64,000 nt of DNA from Shewanella putrefaciens (lineage in GTDB: Bacteria > Pseudomonadota > Gammaproteobacteria > Enterobacterales > Shewanellaceae). The DNA lies in assembly GCF_016406325.1 (NCBI RefSeq), contig NZ_CP066370.1, positions 1,426,001 through 1,490,000 of the forward strand, given 5' to 3'. The translations under genes and the position numbers were made by a program. The notes beneath the pieces are model-generated. The model did no database searches, was not told the DNA's origin, and saw only the letters and a program-made list of their open reading frames with translations. Of this stretch, positions 1 to 9,550 are shown one piece after another (position 1 is the first letter of the stretch; every line of letters begins with the position of its first letter).

Positions 1-906
1 AAATAGCTGCAGCAACATTTCGTTCAGCTCCATCACTCGGCGTACCGTGCGATAGTAACGTTTCATCATCTGCTCAACAGCAAGCTGGGTGGCGTCTTCA
101 TACCCCATGAGTTCGGCAACTTGGCGCTGTACATCAAAGAGTAAGCGATTTTCATCGCGACCGACCACCATGTGCAGGGCAAAGCGTAACTTCCACAAAA
201 AGTGCTGACATTCGAGCAGCTCTTCTAATTCACCAGGCTCTAAAAAGTCGTATTGGACTAATTCTTCGAGGCGAGCGGCACCAAAGTGACGCATGGCCAC
301 CCAAGCAATGGTTTGAATATCCCTAAGGCCACCGGGACAACTCTTGATATTGGGTTCTAAATCGAAGGCACTGGCTCTGGCATGGCGGGCATTTTGCTCA
401 TCCCGTTTGGCGATAAAAAAATCGCTTGAAGTCCAAAAGTCACTCTGACGAATCGCATCATAAAGTTGATCGAATAAAAATTCGGGCCCTTCGAGCAATC
501 GTGCCTCTAACAGATTGGTGGCTATGGTGATGTCTTCACGGCCGAGGATAATCGTGTCGTTTAACGTACGGACACTGTGGCCGATTTCCAGATTGGCATC
601 CCACAGAAAGGCAATAAACTGACTGAGTGCCGCTTCGGCAGCGGGTGACAAGATATCATTAAACAGGAACAGCAAGTCGACATCTGAGTGGGGATGCAGC
701 TCCCCACGGCCATAGCCGCCCACGGCAATCAGGGCAATATCATATTCTCTTAGACCGTGCTGTTCCCAAGCTTGCTTTACAAGGGCATCGACAAATTGAC
801 AGCGCTGCGTGACGAGCTCTTCAATCGGGGTTTTAGCCTTAAAACTGGCCAAAAGAATCTGATTCTGTTCGATTAATGAGTGTTTTGCGATCTGCGCTGT
901 ATTCAT
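1..906 (-). CDS. glnD: Bifunctional uridylyltransferase/uridylyl-removing enzyme GlnD, N-terminal part
   Basis: GlnD adds UMP to, and removes it from, the PII proteins in response to glutamine, and so controls nitrogen assimilation. Reading the minus strand from the ATG at 906 gives an open frame of 302 codons that runs off the left edge. The start reads [16 protein letters not shown]. About 80 residues in is [17 protein letters not shown], the nucleotidyltransferase signature with its metal-binding Asp pair. The HD domain and the C-terminal ACT domains lie outside the window. Only 22 bases separate it from map upstream, so the two probably form a map-glnD operon, as in E. coli. The family assignment is firm; the gene is cut by the window and not truncated biologically as far as can be seen. 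Confidence 0.95.
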   Translation of the reverse strand, partial: MNTAQIAKHSLIEQNQILLASFKAKTPIEELVTQRCQFVDALVKQAWEQHGLREYDIALIAVGGYGRGELHPHSDVDLLFLFNDILSPAAEAALSQFIAFLWDANLEIGHSVRTLNDTIILGREDITIATNLLEARLLEGPEFLFDQLYDAIRQSDFWTSSDFFIAKRDEQNARHARASAFDLEPNIKSCPGGLRDIQTIAWVAMRHFGAARLEELVQYDFLEPGELEELLECQHFLWKLRFALHMVVGRDENRLLFDVQRQVAELMGYEDATQLAVEQMMKRYYRTVRRVMELNEMLLQLF

Positions 907-928
907 CGAGGTCCTTGTTTGGATTATT

Positions 929-1729
929 TTAGTGATTGATAAATCTTGGGAAGTCTTCTTCCTCACGAAGGGTGAGTACTTCAACCCCTTTTTCCGTCAC
1001 AAGTAAAGTATGTTCCCACTGGGCGGAGTTTTTACCATCAGAGGTGGTAACGGTCCAATTATCCTTACGATCTAGCACTGTGGTGTGTCGACCTGCGTTG
1101 ATCATCGGCTCAATAGTAAAGCACATGCCTGGGCGCAATATTGTGTTGTCGCCGTTACGATAATGCATGACTTGGGGTTCTTCATGGAAACCCGCACCAA
1201 TACCGTGGCCACAATAATCTTGCACGATGGAATATTTCTCAAGGCCTGTTTTGCTGGCTTTGATGAATTTTTCGATAGTATTGCCAATTTCACCCAATTT
1301 TAAGCCTGGACGTACTTTACGAATGGCAAGATACAGGCTTTCTTGGGCAATACGACATAAACGCTTATCTTTTGGGCTGACGTCACCAATTAAAAACATT
1401 TTTGAAGTATCACCGTGATAGCCATCTTTAATCACTGTGATATCGATATTGAGAATATCGCCATCTTTCAATGGGGGATTGTCAGCGGGAATACCGTGGC
1501 AAATCACATTATTGACCGAAGTACAAATTGATTTTGGAAAACCATGGTAGTTGAGCGGGGCAGAAATCGCACCTTGCTCTTCGGTATATTTTGCGCAGAT
1601 ATCGTTCAGTTCATTTGTGGTCACACCCGCTTTAACATAAGGCGCGATCATTTCTAAAACCTGTGCGGCAAGCTTTCCGGCGGCACGCATTTTTTCGATT
1701 TCTTCAGCTGTCTTGATGACTATACTCAT
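929..1729 (-). CDS. map: Methionine aminopeptidase, type I
   Basis: This cytosolic dinuclear metalloprotease removes the initiator methionine from nascent proteins. The 266-residue length is usual for bacterial type I enzymes (E. coli 264). The five metal ligands are visible: D96 and D107 (in [19 protein letters not shown]), H175 (CGHGIG), E207 (TIEPM) and E239 (WEHT). H79 in the CHGIP motif is the conserved substrate-binding histidine. It is divergent from rpsB, the conserved proteobacterial arrangement that couples N-terminal processing to the translation genes, and it reads into glnD. Confidence 0.97.
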   Translation of the reverse strand: MSIVIKTAEEIEKMRAAGKLAAQVLEMIAPYVKAGVTTNELNDICAKYTEEQGAISAPLNYHGFPKSICTSVNNVICHGIPADNPPLKDGDILNIDITVIKDGYHGDTSKMFLIGDVSPKDKRLCRIAQESLYLAIRKVRPGLKLGEIGNTIEKFIKASKTGLEKYSIVQDYCGHGIGAGFHEEPQVMHYRNGDNTILRPGMCFTIEPMINAGRHTTVLDRKDNWTVTTSDGKNSAQWEHTLLVTEKGVEVLTLREEEDFPRFINH

Positions 1730-2037
1730 TGCGTTTTCTCTTGTGTCTTCGAAGTCTATTGGCTACGCAAACCCTATGCAAAAATTTGTGCTTTAAGGCT
1801 ATTTATGGTATAAAGCGCGCCGTTATGTTTAAGTCTTGATGAATTGTCCAAGCCAGATTTTGGTCTGATTTGATGGTGGCAAGACTAAAGATGGCGGCCA
1901 TTATACATGGCAAATTGTCTAAATACTAAATCACACACGTGTCGACACATTCTTCGGGGTGCCCTCAGCTGTTAACTGCGGGGTCGAAGACATGGGATAC
2001 GTGGAGGTCTAACCCCCTAAATTTTAAGGTAATAGAA
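1730..2037. other. Divergent map/rpsB intergenic region
   Basis: This 308-base gap holds the promoters of the map-glnD and rpsB-tsf units. No gene-sized frame is supported. A TATACA near 1900 could be a -10 element for rpsB, but I could not pair it with a convincing -35. The right third is the rpsB leader, listed separately. Confidence 0.6.
1935..2037 (+). promoter_or_regulatory. rpsB leader RNA (likely S2 autoregulatory element)
   Basis: Just before rpsB is a structured leader. CTTCG at 1952-1956 can pair with CGAAG at 1985-1989, enclosing GGGGTGCCC and CGGGGTC, and a further GGGGT...AACCCC pairing reaches 2011-2016. It resembles the conserved leader of gammaproteobacterial rpsB genes, through which ribosomal protein S2 represses rpsB-tsf in E. 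coli. The resemblance is from memory and unaligned; the pairings are read from the sequence. Confidence 0.6.
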
Positions 2038-2766
2038 ATGACTACAGTTTCAATGCGCGATATGCTCCAGGCCGGTGTCCACTTCGGTCACCAAACCCGT
2101 TACTGGAACCCAAAAATGAAGCCATTCATTTTCGGTGCTCGCAACGGCGTTCACATCATCAACCTAGAGCATACTGTGCCAATGTTCAATGAAGCCCTTG
2201 CTTTCATCAGCAACGTTGCTTCAAAGAAAGGTAAAGTATTATTCGTTGGTACTAAACGTGCTGCTGGCGAAGCGATCAAAGAAGCCGCAATCTCTTGTGA
2301 TCAGTACTATGTCGATCACCGCTGGTTAGGCGGTATGCTGACTAACTGGAAAACCGTTCGTCAGTCAATCAAACGTCTGAAAGAACTGGAAAGCCAATCA
2401 GTAGATGGTACTTTCGACAAGCTGACCAAGAAAGAAGCGCTGATGCGTACTCGTGAGCTTGAAAAGCTGGAAAAATCTTTAGGCGGTATTAAAAACATGG
2501 GCGGCCTGCCAGACGTATTATTCGTTATCGGCGCTGACCATGAGCATATCGCTATTAAAGAAGCTAACAACCTGGGTATCCCTGTTGTTGCAGTTGTTGA
2601 TACTAACTCTGCGCCAGATGGTGTTAACTACATCGTTCCTGGTAACGACGACGCGATGCGTGCTATTCGCCTGTACACTACTTCTGTAGCTGCTGCTGCT
2701 AAAGCTGGCCGTGGCCAAGATCTGGCTGTTCAAGCTGAGCAAGATGGTTTCGTAGAAGCCGAATAA
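2038..2766 (+). CDS. rpsB: 30S ribosomal protein S2
   Basis: S2 is a structural protein of the small ribosomal subunit; it binds near the head/body junction and helps recruit S1. The 242-residue product starts [20 protein letters not shown], the typical S2 start, and contains FVGTKRAA and [10 protein letters not shown], both family hallmarks. An in-frame start about 100 bases upstream exists, but it would translate the regulatory leader and has no family support, so ATG 2038 is used. It is the first gene of the plus-strand translation cluster and is followed by a hairpin and then tsf. Confidence 0.98.
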   Translation: MTTVSMRDMLQAGVHFGHQTRYWNPKMKPFIFGARNGVHIINLEHTVPMFNEALAFISNVASKKGKVLFVGTKRAAGEAIKEAAISCDQYYVDHRWLGGMLTNWKTVRQSIKRLKELESQSVDGTFDKLTKKEALMRTRELEKLEKSLGGIKNMGGLPDVLFVIGADHEHIAIKEANNLGIPVVAVVDTNSAPDGVNYIVPGNDDAMRAIRLYTTSVAAAAKAGRGQDLAVQAEQDGFVEAE

Positions 2767-2821
2767 TAATAAGGCGGGATGATTATCATCACCCTTATTA
2801 ACCAAGATTTTTGATTGGTTA

Positions 2822-2846
2822 ACAGGGGCCATACGGCCCCTGTTTT
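2822..2846 (+). terminator. Hairpin between rpsB and tsf (attenuator)
   Basis: A perfect 9-base-pair stem, ACAGGGGCC (2822-2830) with GGCCCCTGT (2835-2843), has a 4-base loop and is followed by TTT. A second imperfect hairpin lies just upstream (2798-2822). Placed between two co-transcribed genes, it probably lowers tsf output relative to rpsB, as an internal terminator. Confidence 0.7.
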
Positions 2847-2886
2847 ATATCTGCAAATTAGTCGAATTTTTAGAGAGGATTTAACA

Positions 2887-3738
2887 ATGGCAATTTCTGC
2901 TGCCCAAGTTAAAGAACTGCGTGATCGTACTGGCGCAGGCATGATGGATTGTAAAAAAGCCTTAGAAGAAACCAACGGCGACATGGAGTTAGCAATTGAC
3001 AACATGCGTAAGTCTGGTGCTGCTAAAGCTGCTAAAAAGGCGGGTAACATCGCTGCTGACGGTACTATCCTGATCAAAAGTGGCGAAGGTTTCGCTGTTC
3101 TGTTAGAAGTAAACTGTCAAACTGACTTCGTTGCTAAAGACGCTAACTTCTTAGGTTTTGCTAACTCAGTATTAGACGTTGCCGCAGCGTCTAAAGTGGC
3201 TTTAGAAGACTTAAAAGCACAGTTCGAAGAAGCACGTGTTGCGTTAGTTGCTAAAATCGGTGAAAACATCAACGTTCGTCGCGTTGAGTACATCGATGGT
3301 GCTAAATTAGCGTCTTACCGTCACGGTGAGCGTATCGGTGTGGTTGTAACCGGTGACGCAGATGACGAAACGCTGAAACACATCGCTATGCACGTTGCCG
3401 CTTCTAAGCCAGAATACGTTAACCCAGAAGACGTTCCTGCTGACGTAGTTGCTCGTGAACAAGCGCTGCAAATCGAAATCTCTATGAATGAAGGCAAACC
3501 TGCTGACATCGCAGAGAAAATGGTTGTGGGTCGTATGAAGAAGTTCACCGGTGAGATCTCTCTGACTGGTCAAGCTTACATCATGGAACCAAAGAAAACT
3601 GTTGGCGAATTCTTGAAAGAGAAAGGCGCTAAAGTCACTAACTTCATTCGTTTAGAAGTGGGTGAAGGTATTGAGAAGAAAGAAGAAGATTTCGCAGCAG
3701 AAGTTGCTGCTCAAATCGCTGCTTCTAAAAAGGCTTAA
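2887..3738 (+). CDS. tsf: Elongation factor Ts
   Basis: EF-Ts is the guanine-nucleotide exchange factor that regenerates EF-Tu-GTP. The 283-residue product equals the E. coli length. It starts [20 protein letters not shown] (UBA-like N-terminal domain) and carries [10 protein letters not shown], the EF-Tu-contacting motif around residue 80. ATG 2887 is preceded by AGAGAGGA at normal spacing; an earlier in-frame start would add a tail that the family lacks. It is partnered with rpsB in the classical operon. Confidence 0.98.
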   Translation: MAISAAQVKELRDRTGAGMMDCKKALEETNGDMELAIDNMRKSGAAKAAKKAGNIAADGTILIKSGEGFAVLLEVNCQTDFVAKDANFLGFANSVLDVAAASKVALEDLKAQFEEARVALVAKIGENINVRRVEYIDGAKLASYRHGERIGVVVTGDADDETLKHIAMHVAASKPEYVNPEDVPADVVAREQALQIEISMNEGKPADIAEKMVVGRMKKFTGEISLTGQAYIMEPKKTVGEFLKEKGAKVTNFIRLEVGEGIEKKEEDFAAEVAAQIAASKKA

Positions 3739-3759
3739 TCGCCAACGCTAAATACCCCC

Positions 3760-3788
3760 AAGACCGCGGCAATAGCTGCGGTCTTGTT
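3760..3788 (+). terminator. Hairpin between tsf and pyrH
   Basis: AAGACCGC (3760-3767) pairs with GCGGTCTT (3778-3785), with extra inner GC pairs, and is followed by GTTAT. The T tract is weak, so it may act as a partial terminator. It ends about 20 bases before the pyrH start. Confidence 0.6.
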
Positions 3789-3806
3789 ATGACCAGGATA
3801 AAAATT

Positions 3807-4544
3807 ATGAGCACCAATCCAAAACCTACATTTAGACGCATTCTTCTAAAATTAAGTGGCGAAGCACTGATGGGCGAGGAAGGCTTCGGCATCGACCCTA
3901 AAGTATTAGATCGCATGGCTCAGGAAGTGAAAGAGCTGGTAGAGTTAGGTATTCAGGTGGGTGTGGTCATTGGTGGTGGTAATCTGTTTCGCGGTGAGGG
4001 CCTAGCAAAAGCAGGTATGAACCGTGTGGTGGGCGATCACATGGGTATGCTGGCAACGGTGATGAATGGCTTAGCTATGCGTGACGCTTTGCACCGTGCC
4101 TATGTTAATGCTCGTCTAATGTCGGCGATACCCTTAAAAGGGGTGTGTGACGACTACAATTGGGCTGAAGCGATCAGTTTATTAAAATCTGGCCGAGTGG
4201 TAATTTTTGCTGCTGGTACAGGTAATCCTTTCTGTACAACGGATTCTGCGGCCTGTTTACGTGGCATTGAAATTGAAGCTGAAGTCGTGTTAAAAGGCAC
4301 TAAAGTTGATGGCGTTTACTCTGACGACCCAATGAAAAACCCTGATGCAGTCAAGTACGACGAATTAAGTTACAGTGAAATACTTGAAAAAGAATTAAAA
4401 GTAATGGACTTAGCAGCCTTTACTATGGCGCGTGATCATGACATGCCTATCCTTGTGTTCAATATGAACAAACCTGGCGCCCTACGTCGTGTGATTATGG
4501 GTGAAGAAGAAGGCACGTTGATCAGAGCGAAAAAAGTTATTTAA
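3807..4544 (+). CDS. pyrH: UMP kinase
   Basis: PyrH phosphorylates UMP to UDP in pyrimidine synthesis; the bacterial enzyme is a hexamer of the amino-acid kinase fold. The 245-residue product begins [20 protein letters not shown], with the phosphate-binding KLSGEAL and then [13 protein letters not shown] and [13 protein letters not shown], all family signatures. ATG 3807 has AGGA 8 bases upstream and matches the family start; an ATG 18 bases earlier lacks support. It is followed 21 bases later by frr, the standard order. Confidence 0.97.
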   Translation: MSTNPKPTFRRILLKLSGEALMGEEGFGIDPKVLDRMAQEVKELVELGIQVGVVIGGGNLFRGEGLAKAGMNRVVGDHMGMLATVMNGLAMRDALHRAYVNARLMSAIPLKGVCDDYNWAEAISLLKSGRVVIFAAGTGNPFCTTDSAACLRGIEIEAEVVLKGTKVDGVYSDDPMKNPDAVKYDELSYSEILEKELKVMDLAAFTMARDHDMPILVFNMNKPGALRRVIMGEEEGTLIRAKKVI

Positions 4545-4565
4545 TGACCAAGAAGGACATTTAAC

Positions 4566-5123
4566 GTGATTGAGAACATTAAGAAAGATGCGCAAGAGCG
4601 TATGGGTAAGTGCGTAGACGCAACTAAAAATCAAATGGCTAAAGTACGTACAGGCCGTGCGCATCCAAGTTTACTTGATTCAATTCAAGTCTCTTACTAC
4701 GGTACGATGACGCCATTAAACCAAGTGGCGAACGTGGGTGTTGAAGATTCGCGTACTCTGTCAGTGACTGTATTTGACCGTAGTGCTATCCAAGCGGTTG
4801 AAAAGGCGATTATGAGCTCAGACTTGGGCCTAAACCCAATGTCTGCTGGGGCCACATTACGTATTCCCTTACCAGCGCTGACAGAAGAACGCCGTAAAGA
4901 CTTTATTAAAGTGGTACGAGCTGAAGCCGAAGGTGGTCGCGTGGCGATTCGTAACGTGCGCCGCGATGCGATTTCTGAAGTGAAAAAGCTTGAAAAAGCT
5001 AAAGAATGTACTGAAGACGATGTTCGCCGCTTTGAAGATGACGTTCAAAAGTTCACTGATGCTCATATTAAAAAGGTCGACGAGATTTTAGCGGCCAAAG
5101 AAATAGAGTTGATGGAAGTCTAA
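4566..5123 (+). CDS. frr: Ribosome recycling factor
   Basis: RRF works with EF-G to split post-termination ribosomes. The 185 residues match the invariant family length. The start is GTG with AAGGA 10 bases upstream. Visible motifs are [13 protein letters not shown] near residue 30 and [14 protein letters not shown] near residue 130, both in the long three-helix bundle. The C-terminal part is charged and helical. A strong hairpin follows and closes the translation-factor section before uppS. Confidence 0.97.
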   Translation: MIENIKKDAQERMGKCVDATKNQMAKVRTGRAHPSLLDSIQVSYYGTMTPLNQVANVGVEDSRTLSVTVFDRSAIQAVEKAIMSSDLGLNPMSAGATLRIPLPALTEERRKDFIKVVRAEAEGGRVAIRNVRRDAISEVKKLEKAKECTEDDVRRFEDDVQKFTDAHIKKVDEILAAKEIELMEV

Positions 5124-5151
5124 TCTCAGGCTCGATAAGCTAGAGTTGATG

Positions 5152-5190
5152 CGCCGTGTAGGGGTATACTACACGGCGTTTGTCTATTTT
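5152..5190 (+). terminator. Rho-independent terminator after frr
   Basis: CGCCGTGTAG (5152-5161) pairs with CTACACGGCG (5169-5178), a 10-base-pair stem with a 7-base loop, followed by TTTGTCTATTTT. It probably ends or attenuates the frr transcript, 16 bases before uppS. Confidence 0.8.
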
Positions 5191-5205
5191 AAAGGGTTGT
5201 ATTAG

Positions 5206-6033
5206 ATGTCATCCACAGTGGAATTTGATCCGCAACCTAGGTCGACCGAGTGTGAACATTATGCTCAAACGACCTTGCCTGGACAATTACCCGAACTCGT
5301 GAAACAGTCGTTACCTAAGCATGTTGCTATTATTATGGATGGCAATGGCCGCTGGGCTCAAACGCAGGGTAAACCACGGGTGATGGGACATAAAGCCGGC
5401 GTAAAGGCAGTAAGACGTGCAGTCAGTACGGCGAGTCAATTAGGTATTCAATCGCTCACTTTATTTGCGTTTTCTAGCGAGAATTGGCGTAGACCCGATA
5501 AAGAAGTCAGCTTGTTAATGGAGTTGTTTTTTACCGTATTACAACGTGAAATTAAGCTGCTACATAAGAATCAAGTTAAGCTCAATATTATTGGTGATAT
5601 CAGTCGTTTTTCTGTCCGCTTACAGAAACAAATTAGTGCTGCACAGGAGAAAACTGCCGCTAATACTGGCTTGATTTTGAATGTTGCTGCCAATTATGGT
5701 GGCCGTTGGGACATACTGCAAGCGGCGCAAAAGTTAGCTGAAAAGGTCGCAACTGGCGAAATGACCAGCAGTCAGTTCACCGAAGAAGCCCTAAGTGCAC
5801 ATTTATGCATGCAAAATCAGAGTGAAGTTGATTTAATGATCCGCACGGGTGGAGACTGCCGTATCAGTAATTTTGTGCTGTGGCAGGCTGCCTATGCTGA
5901 GTTGGTGTTTATTGACACCCTTTGGCCTGATTTTGATGAACAGGCTTTTCATGAAGCGATAGCTATTTTTGCAAGTCGCCAGCGCCGCTTTGGTCTGACG
6001 GGAAGTCAGATTGATGAGATGCGCGCATTGTAA
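5206..6033 (+). CDS. uppS: Undecaprenyl diphosphate synthase (cis-prenyltransferase)
   Basis: UppS condenses eight isopentenyl diphosphates onto farnesyl diphosphate, making the C55 carrier for peptidoglycan and O-antigen. The catalytic Asp is D45 in [24 protein letters not shown] and [15 protein letters not shown] are the other conserved blocks. At 275 residues it is longer than E. coli UppS (253) because of an N-terminal extension of about 20 residues; the RBS AAGGG 9 bases before ATG 5206 supports this start. It begins the envelope-precursor genes, with cdsA 20 bases downstream. Confidence 0.96.
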   Translation: MSSTVEFDPQPRSTECEHYAQTTLPGQLPELVKQSLPKHVAIIMDGNGRWAQTQGKPRVMGHKAGVKAVRRAVSTASQLGIQSLTLFAFSSENWRRPDKEVSLLMELFFTVLQREIKLLHKNQVKLNIIGDISRFSVRLQKQISAAQEKTAANTGLILNVAANYGGRWDILQAAQKLAEKVATGEMTSSQFTEEALSAHLCMQNQSEVDLMIRTGGDCRISNFVLWQAAYAELVFIDTLWPDFDEQAFHEAIAIFASRQRRFGLTGSQIDEMRAL

Positions 6034-6053
6034 AACGTCATGAGGGATTTTTT

Positions 6054-6911
6054 TTGCTAAAACAACGTATAATAACAGCAATTTGGTTAATTCCATTAGT
6101 CTTGGGAGCCATTTTTTTGCTTCCATCAGAGTACTTTGCTTGGGCTTTAGTAGCCGTATTTCTTATTGCCGCGAAAGAGTGGGGTAGGATTATCGATAGC
6201 CAATGTGATGTTACACAATGGAGTTTTACTTGTACCGTCGGTATTTTACTGGTCGTCCTTAATTTGATTGTCCCCATCGATGCGGTTTGGCTTAGGGGAC
6301 AATTACATCCCATTTATTTAGCCGTGATATCAATAGGGGCTTTATGGTGGTTAATTTCACTTCTACTTGTTATTACTTATCCTAAAACGGCAAGGTTATG
6401 GCAAAAAAGTCCTATGTTAAAGTCCATGTTTGGCCAGTTAACGCTCGTGCCATGCTTTGTTGCTTTGATTGCGCTAAAATCTATTAGCTCACAGGTTTCG
6501 AGCTACTATGGCCCCTCGCTGGTTCTACTTGTCATGCTCATTGTATGGGCTGCTGATTCAGGCGCTTACTTTGTTGGTAAAGCGATAGGTAAAACGAAAT
6601 TAATGCCAGCGGTGAGTCCAGCTAAAACCCTCGAAGGCTTACTCGGTGGTTTAGTGACAACGATGATAGTGGTTGCAGGTGTTATGTATTATTCACCGGA
6701 ACAGGAACTTGGCTTAGTTGTCGCTGTCACTTTGTTCGTCGCTTTAGTCTCGGCGCTGGGAGATTTATCTGAGAGTATGTTTAAACGCGCGGCCTGTATT
6801 AAAGATTCTGGCACTATTTTGCCCGGGCACGGCGGCGTGCTCGATCGAATCGACAGCCTGACTGCAGCCTTGCCGGTGTTTACCCTTATCTACATTGCAT
6901 TCTGGATGTAA
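6054..6911 (+). CDS. cdsA: Phosphatidate cytidylyltransferase (CDP-diglyceride synthase)
   Basis: CdsA makes CDP-diacylglycerol, the precursor of all membrane phospholipids, in the inner membrane. The 285 residues equal the E. coli length, with about eight hydrophobic segments. The C-terminal signature [20 protein letters not shown], continuing into GVLDRIDS, holds the metal-binding Asp residues. The start is a TTG preceded by AGGGA; the first residues LKQRIITA match the family start. It ends 4 bases before dxr, so the two are translationally close. Confidence 0.95.
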   Translation: MLKQRIITAIWLIPLVLGAIFLLPSEYFAWALVAVFLIAAKEWGRIIDSQCDVTQWSFTCTVGILLVVLNLIVPIDAVWLRGQLHPIYLAVISIGALWWLISLLLVITYPKTARLWQKSPMLKSMFGQLTLVPCFVALIALKSISSQVSSYYGPSLVLLVMLIVWAADSGAYFVGKAIGKTKLMPAVSPAKTLEGLLGGLVTTMIVVAGVMYYSPEQELGLVVAVTLFVALVSALGDLSESMFKRAACIKDSGTILPGHGGVLDRIDSLTAALPVFTLIYIAFWM

Positions 6912-6915
6912 CGCT

Positions 6916-8106
6916 ATGCAAAATATGGTGATTCTGGGTGCGACAGGCTCGATTGGCGCCAGTACCTTAAGTGTGATTTCGGCTAATCCATTGGCTTATT
7001 GCGTTTATGGCTTAGTGGCTAATGCGAGTGTGGATAAAATGCTGGCATTATGCATTACCCACCAACCTAAAGTTGCTCATATGGTCGATGCTGTCGCGGC
7101 AAAGGCATTACGAGCTCAGCTTCCTGCTGCGCTTAATATCCAAGTGACAACGGGTAACGATGAGCTTCTGGCGTTAGTGACCTCATCAAAGGTCGATACC
7201 ATTATGGCGGCCATTGTTGGCGCTGCTGGGTTAGTTCCGACGCTTGCTGCCGTTAATGCGGGCAAACGAGTATTGCTAGCCAATAAAGAAGCCTTAGTTA
7301 TGTCGGGTGAGTTGTTTATCGAGGCGACTAAGCGTTCAGGCGCAACTTTACTGCCTGTAGACAGCGAACATAATGCCATTTTTCAATGTTTACCCCAAGA
7401 GGTACAGGCTAATCTCGGTCGTTGTGATTTAGCCGCATCCGGTATTTCCCATATTCTGCTAACGGGTTCTGGTGGACCATTTTTACGTTCAGATTTAGCA
7501 ACACTAGCCTCCATGACACCCGCACAGGCCTGTAAACATCCTAATTGGTCTATGGGACCTAAAATCTCTGTCGATTCGGCGACTATGATGAATAAGGGAT
7601 TAGAGTTCATTGAGGCGCGCTGGTTGTTTAATACGCAAGCTAACCAACTTAAAGTGGTTGTTCATCCGCAGAGTGTTATCCATTCAATGGTGCAATATAT
7701 TGATGGCTCTGTTATTGCACAAATGGGAAACCCTGACATGCGGACACCGATTGCCCATTGCATGGCCTATCCACAAAGAATTCACTCTGGTGTTGAACCT
7801 TTAGATTTTTTCAAAGTCGGACAGTTAAGCTTTTATGAACCTGATTTTGAGCGTTTTCCCTGTTTGGCGCTGGCTATGGCAGCCTGTGCCCAAGGCCAAG
7901 AGGCGACAACGGTACTCAATGCGGCGAATGAGATCGCGGTTGAGGCTTTTTTACAAGGACAAATAGGCTTTACGCAAATTGCTAAAGTGAATGAAACTTG
8001 CTTAGCATTCGTCCCGAGTGGAACTATGACCAGCATTGAAGATATTATCGCGTTAGATACGCAAAGTCGCATTTATGCGCGGGAAACTTTAGCTAAGATC
8101 GCTTAA
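6916..8106 (+). CDS. dxr: 1-deoxy-D-xylulose 5-phosphate reductoisomerase
   Basis: Dxr (IspC) is the first committed enzyme of the MEP isoprenoid pathway: it rearranges and reduces DXP to MEP with NADPH. The 396-residue product begins [18 protein letters not shown] with the NADPH-binding Gx[18 protein letters not shown] carries the metal-binding Asp and Glu, and [19 protein letters not shown] is the active-site region. ATG 6916 aligns with the E. coli start; an earlier in-frame start would overlap cdsA. It supplies the prenyl units used by uppS upstream. Confidence 0.97.
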   Translation: MQNMVILGATGSIGASTLSVISANPLAYCVYGLVANASVDKMLALCITHQPKVAHMVDAVAAKALRAQLPAALNIQVTTGNDELLALVTSSKVDTIMAAIVGAAGLVPTLAAVNAGKRVLLANKEALVMSGELFIEATKRSGATLLPVDSEHNAIFQCLPQEVQANLGRCDLAASGISHILLTGSGGPFLRSDLATLASMTPAQACKHPNWSMGPKISVDSATMMNKGLEFIEARWLFNTQANQLKVVVHPQSVIHSMVQYIDGSVIAQMGNPDMRTPIAHCMAYPQRIHSGVEPLDFFKVGQLSFYEPDFERFPCLALAMAACAQGQEATTVLNAANEIAVEAFLQGQIGFTQIAKVNETCLAFVPSGTMTSIEDIIALDTQSRIYARETLAKIA

Positions 8107-8148
8107 ATATTAGCGTTCTGTTGATAAACGGATAACGTAAGGAGTGGG

Positions 8149-9519
8149 ATGTTAGATTTTTTATGGAACTTAGGTTCTTTTATCGTGGCGTTGGGGTTGT
8201 TAATTACCGCCCACGAATACGGTCATTTCTATGTCGCGCGTCGCTGCGGCGTTAAAGTCGAGCGTTTCTCTATTGGTTTTGGCAAGGCCATTTGGCGCCG
8301 TATGGGTAAAGATGGCACTGAATATGTGGTCGCCATGATCCCCCTCGGTGGTTACGTCAAAATGCTCGATGAGCGTGTCGAAGATGTGCCTGACGAGCTA
8401 AAACATCAGGCGTTTAATCGTAAAACGGTATGGCAACGTATTGCGATTGTTGCCGCAGGCCCGATAGCCAACTTTATTTTTGCTATTATCGCATTGTATT
8501 TTATGTACTTGATTGGTGTGCCATCACTTAAACCGGTGATCACTTCTACGATTCCAGGAACTGCTGCTGCGCAAATTCAAGTCACTGAACCTATGCAAGT
8601 GACGGCAATATCAGGTCAGCGTGTGCGCAATTGGGAAGAGGTGAATCTTGCGCTTGTTGGTCATATTGGTGATCCCAGCTTGAGTGTTTCCCTTGCGCCA
8701 TTAAATAGTTTGCAGGGGTTTGAGTCAAATGCCAGAACCTATACGTTAGATACACGCCAATGGCGCTTTGATCCTGAAAAGGAATCACCGATAACCACCT
8801 TAGGGTTAGGGATTTATCGTCCAGAGATTGAACCTAAGGTTGCCTTAATCAGTGAAGGAAGTGCTGCAGCAAATAGTGAGTTAAAGGTTGGCGATACGCT
8901 CGTTGCTATCAATGATGAACCTTATACCGATTGGCAGGCTTTTGTTGACATTATTCAACATTCTGCCAATGTGCCTGTGAGTATAATGGTGCGTCGCGAT
9001 GGCGAACAGTTTGTGGTTACTGTGACGCCGACAAGTACAAAAAATGCTGAAGGTAAAGAGATTGGGGTACTAGGTGTCAGCCCCGCACAGGCACAATGGC
9101 CTGAGAATATGCGTTTACAACTAGAATATGGGCCAATCGATTCTTTTGCTATTGCTGCAGATAAAACATGGCAACTTGTTGCAGTCAGCTTTAAGATGAT
9201 TGGCAAATTATTTACCGGCGATGTGTCGGTGAAAAACCTGAGTGGACCCATCTCGATAGCACAGGGTGCGGGCAGTAGTGCAAACTATGGCTTGGTCTAT
9301 TTTCTCGGGTTCCTCGCGCTCATCAGCGTCAATTTAGGCATCATTAACTTGCTGCCTTTACCTGTGCTCGATGGGGGACACCTGCTGTATTACTTTATTG
9401 AAGTAATAACTGGTAAACCTGTGCCTGAAAAGGTGCAGGAAATAGGATTCAGATTTGGGGCAGCAATACTGCTGATGTTGATGAGCATTGCGCTTTTCAA
9501 TGATTTTGCCCGACTCTGA
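8149..9519 (+). CDS. rseP: Site-2 intramembrane zinc protease RseP
   Basis: RseP cleaves the anti-sigma factor RseA within the inner membrane after DegS, releasing sigma-E, and also clears signal peptides. The 456-residue protein has HEYGH at residues 22-26 in the first membrane helix (zinc ligands H22, H26 and catalytic E23). It then has two periplasmic PDZ domains (roughly 110-310) and the C-terminal NLLPLPVLDGGH motif, whose Asp is the third zinc ligand. GGAG precedes the ATG. It lies directly upstream of bamA, fitting its role in envelope stress. Confidence 0.96.
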   Translation: MLDFLWNLGSFIVALGLLITAHEYGHFYVARRCGVKVERFSIGFGKAIWRRMGKDGTEYVVAMIPLGGYVKMLDERVEDVPDELKHQAFNRKTVWQRIAIVAAGPIANFIFAIIALYFMYLIGVPSLKPVITSTIPGTAAAQIQVTEPMQVTAISGQRVRNWEEVNLALVGHIGDPSLSVSLAPLNSLQGFESNARTYTLDTRQWRFDPEKESPITTLGLGIYRPEIEPKVALISEGSAAANSELKVGDTLVAINDEPYTDWQAFVDIIQHSANVPVSIMVRRDGEQFVVTVTPTSTKNAEGKEIGVLGVSPAQAQWPENMRLQLEYGPIDSFAIAADKTWQLVAVSFKMIGKLFTGDVSVKNLSGPISIAQGAGSSANYGLVYFLGFLALISVNLGIINLLPLPVLDGGHLLYYFIEVITGKPVPEKVQEIGFRFGAAILLMLMSIALFNDFARL

Positions 9520-9550
9520 GCAAGGACAGACTAATAATTAGAAGTGCTCT

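Noticed and set aside
8164-8192. GGAACTT near the rseP start as a sigma-E -35 element
   Set aside because: No matching -10 (TCTGA type) at the right distance.
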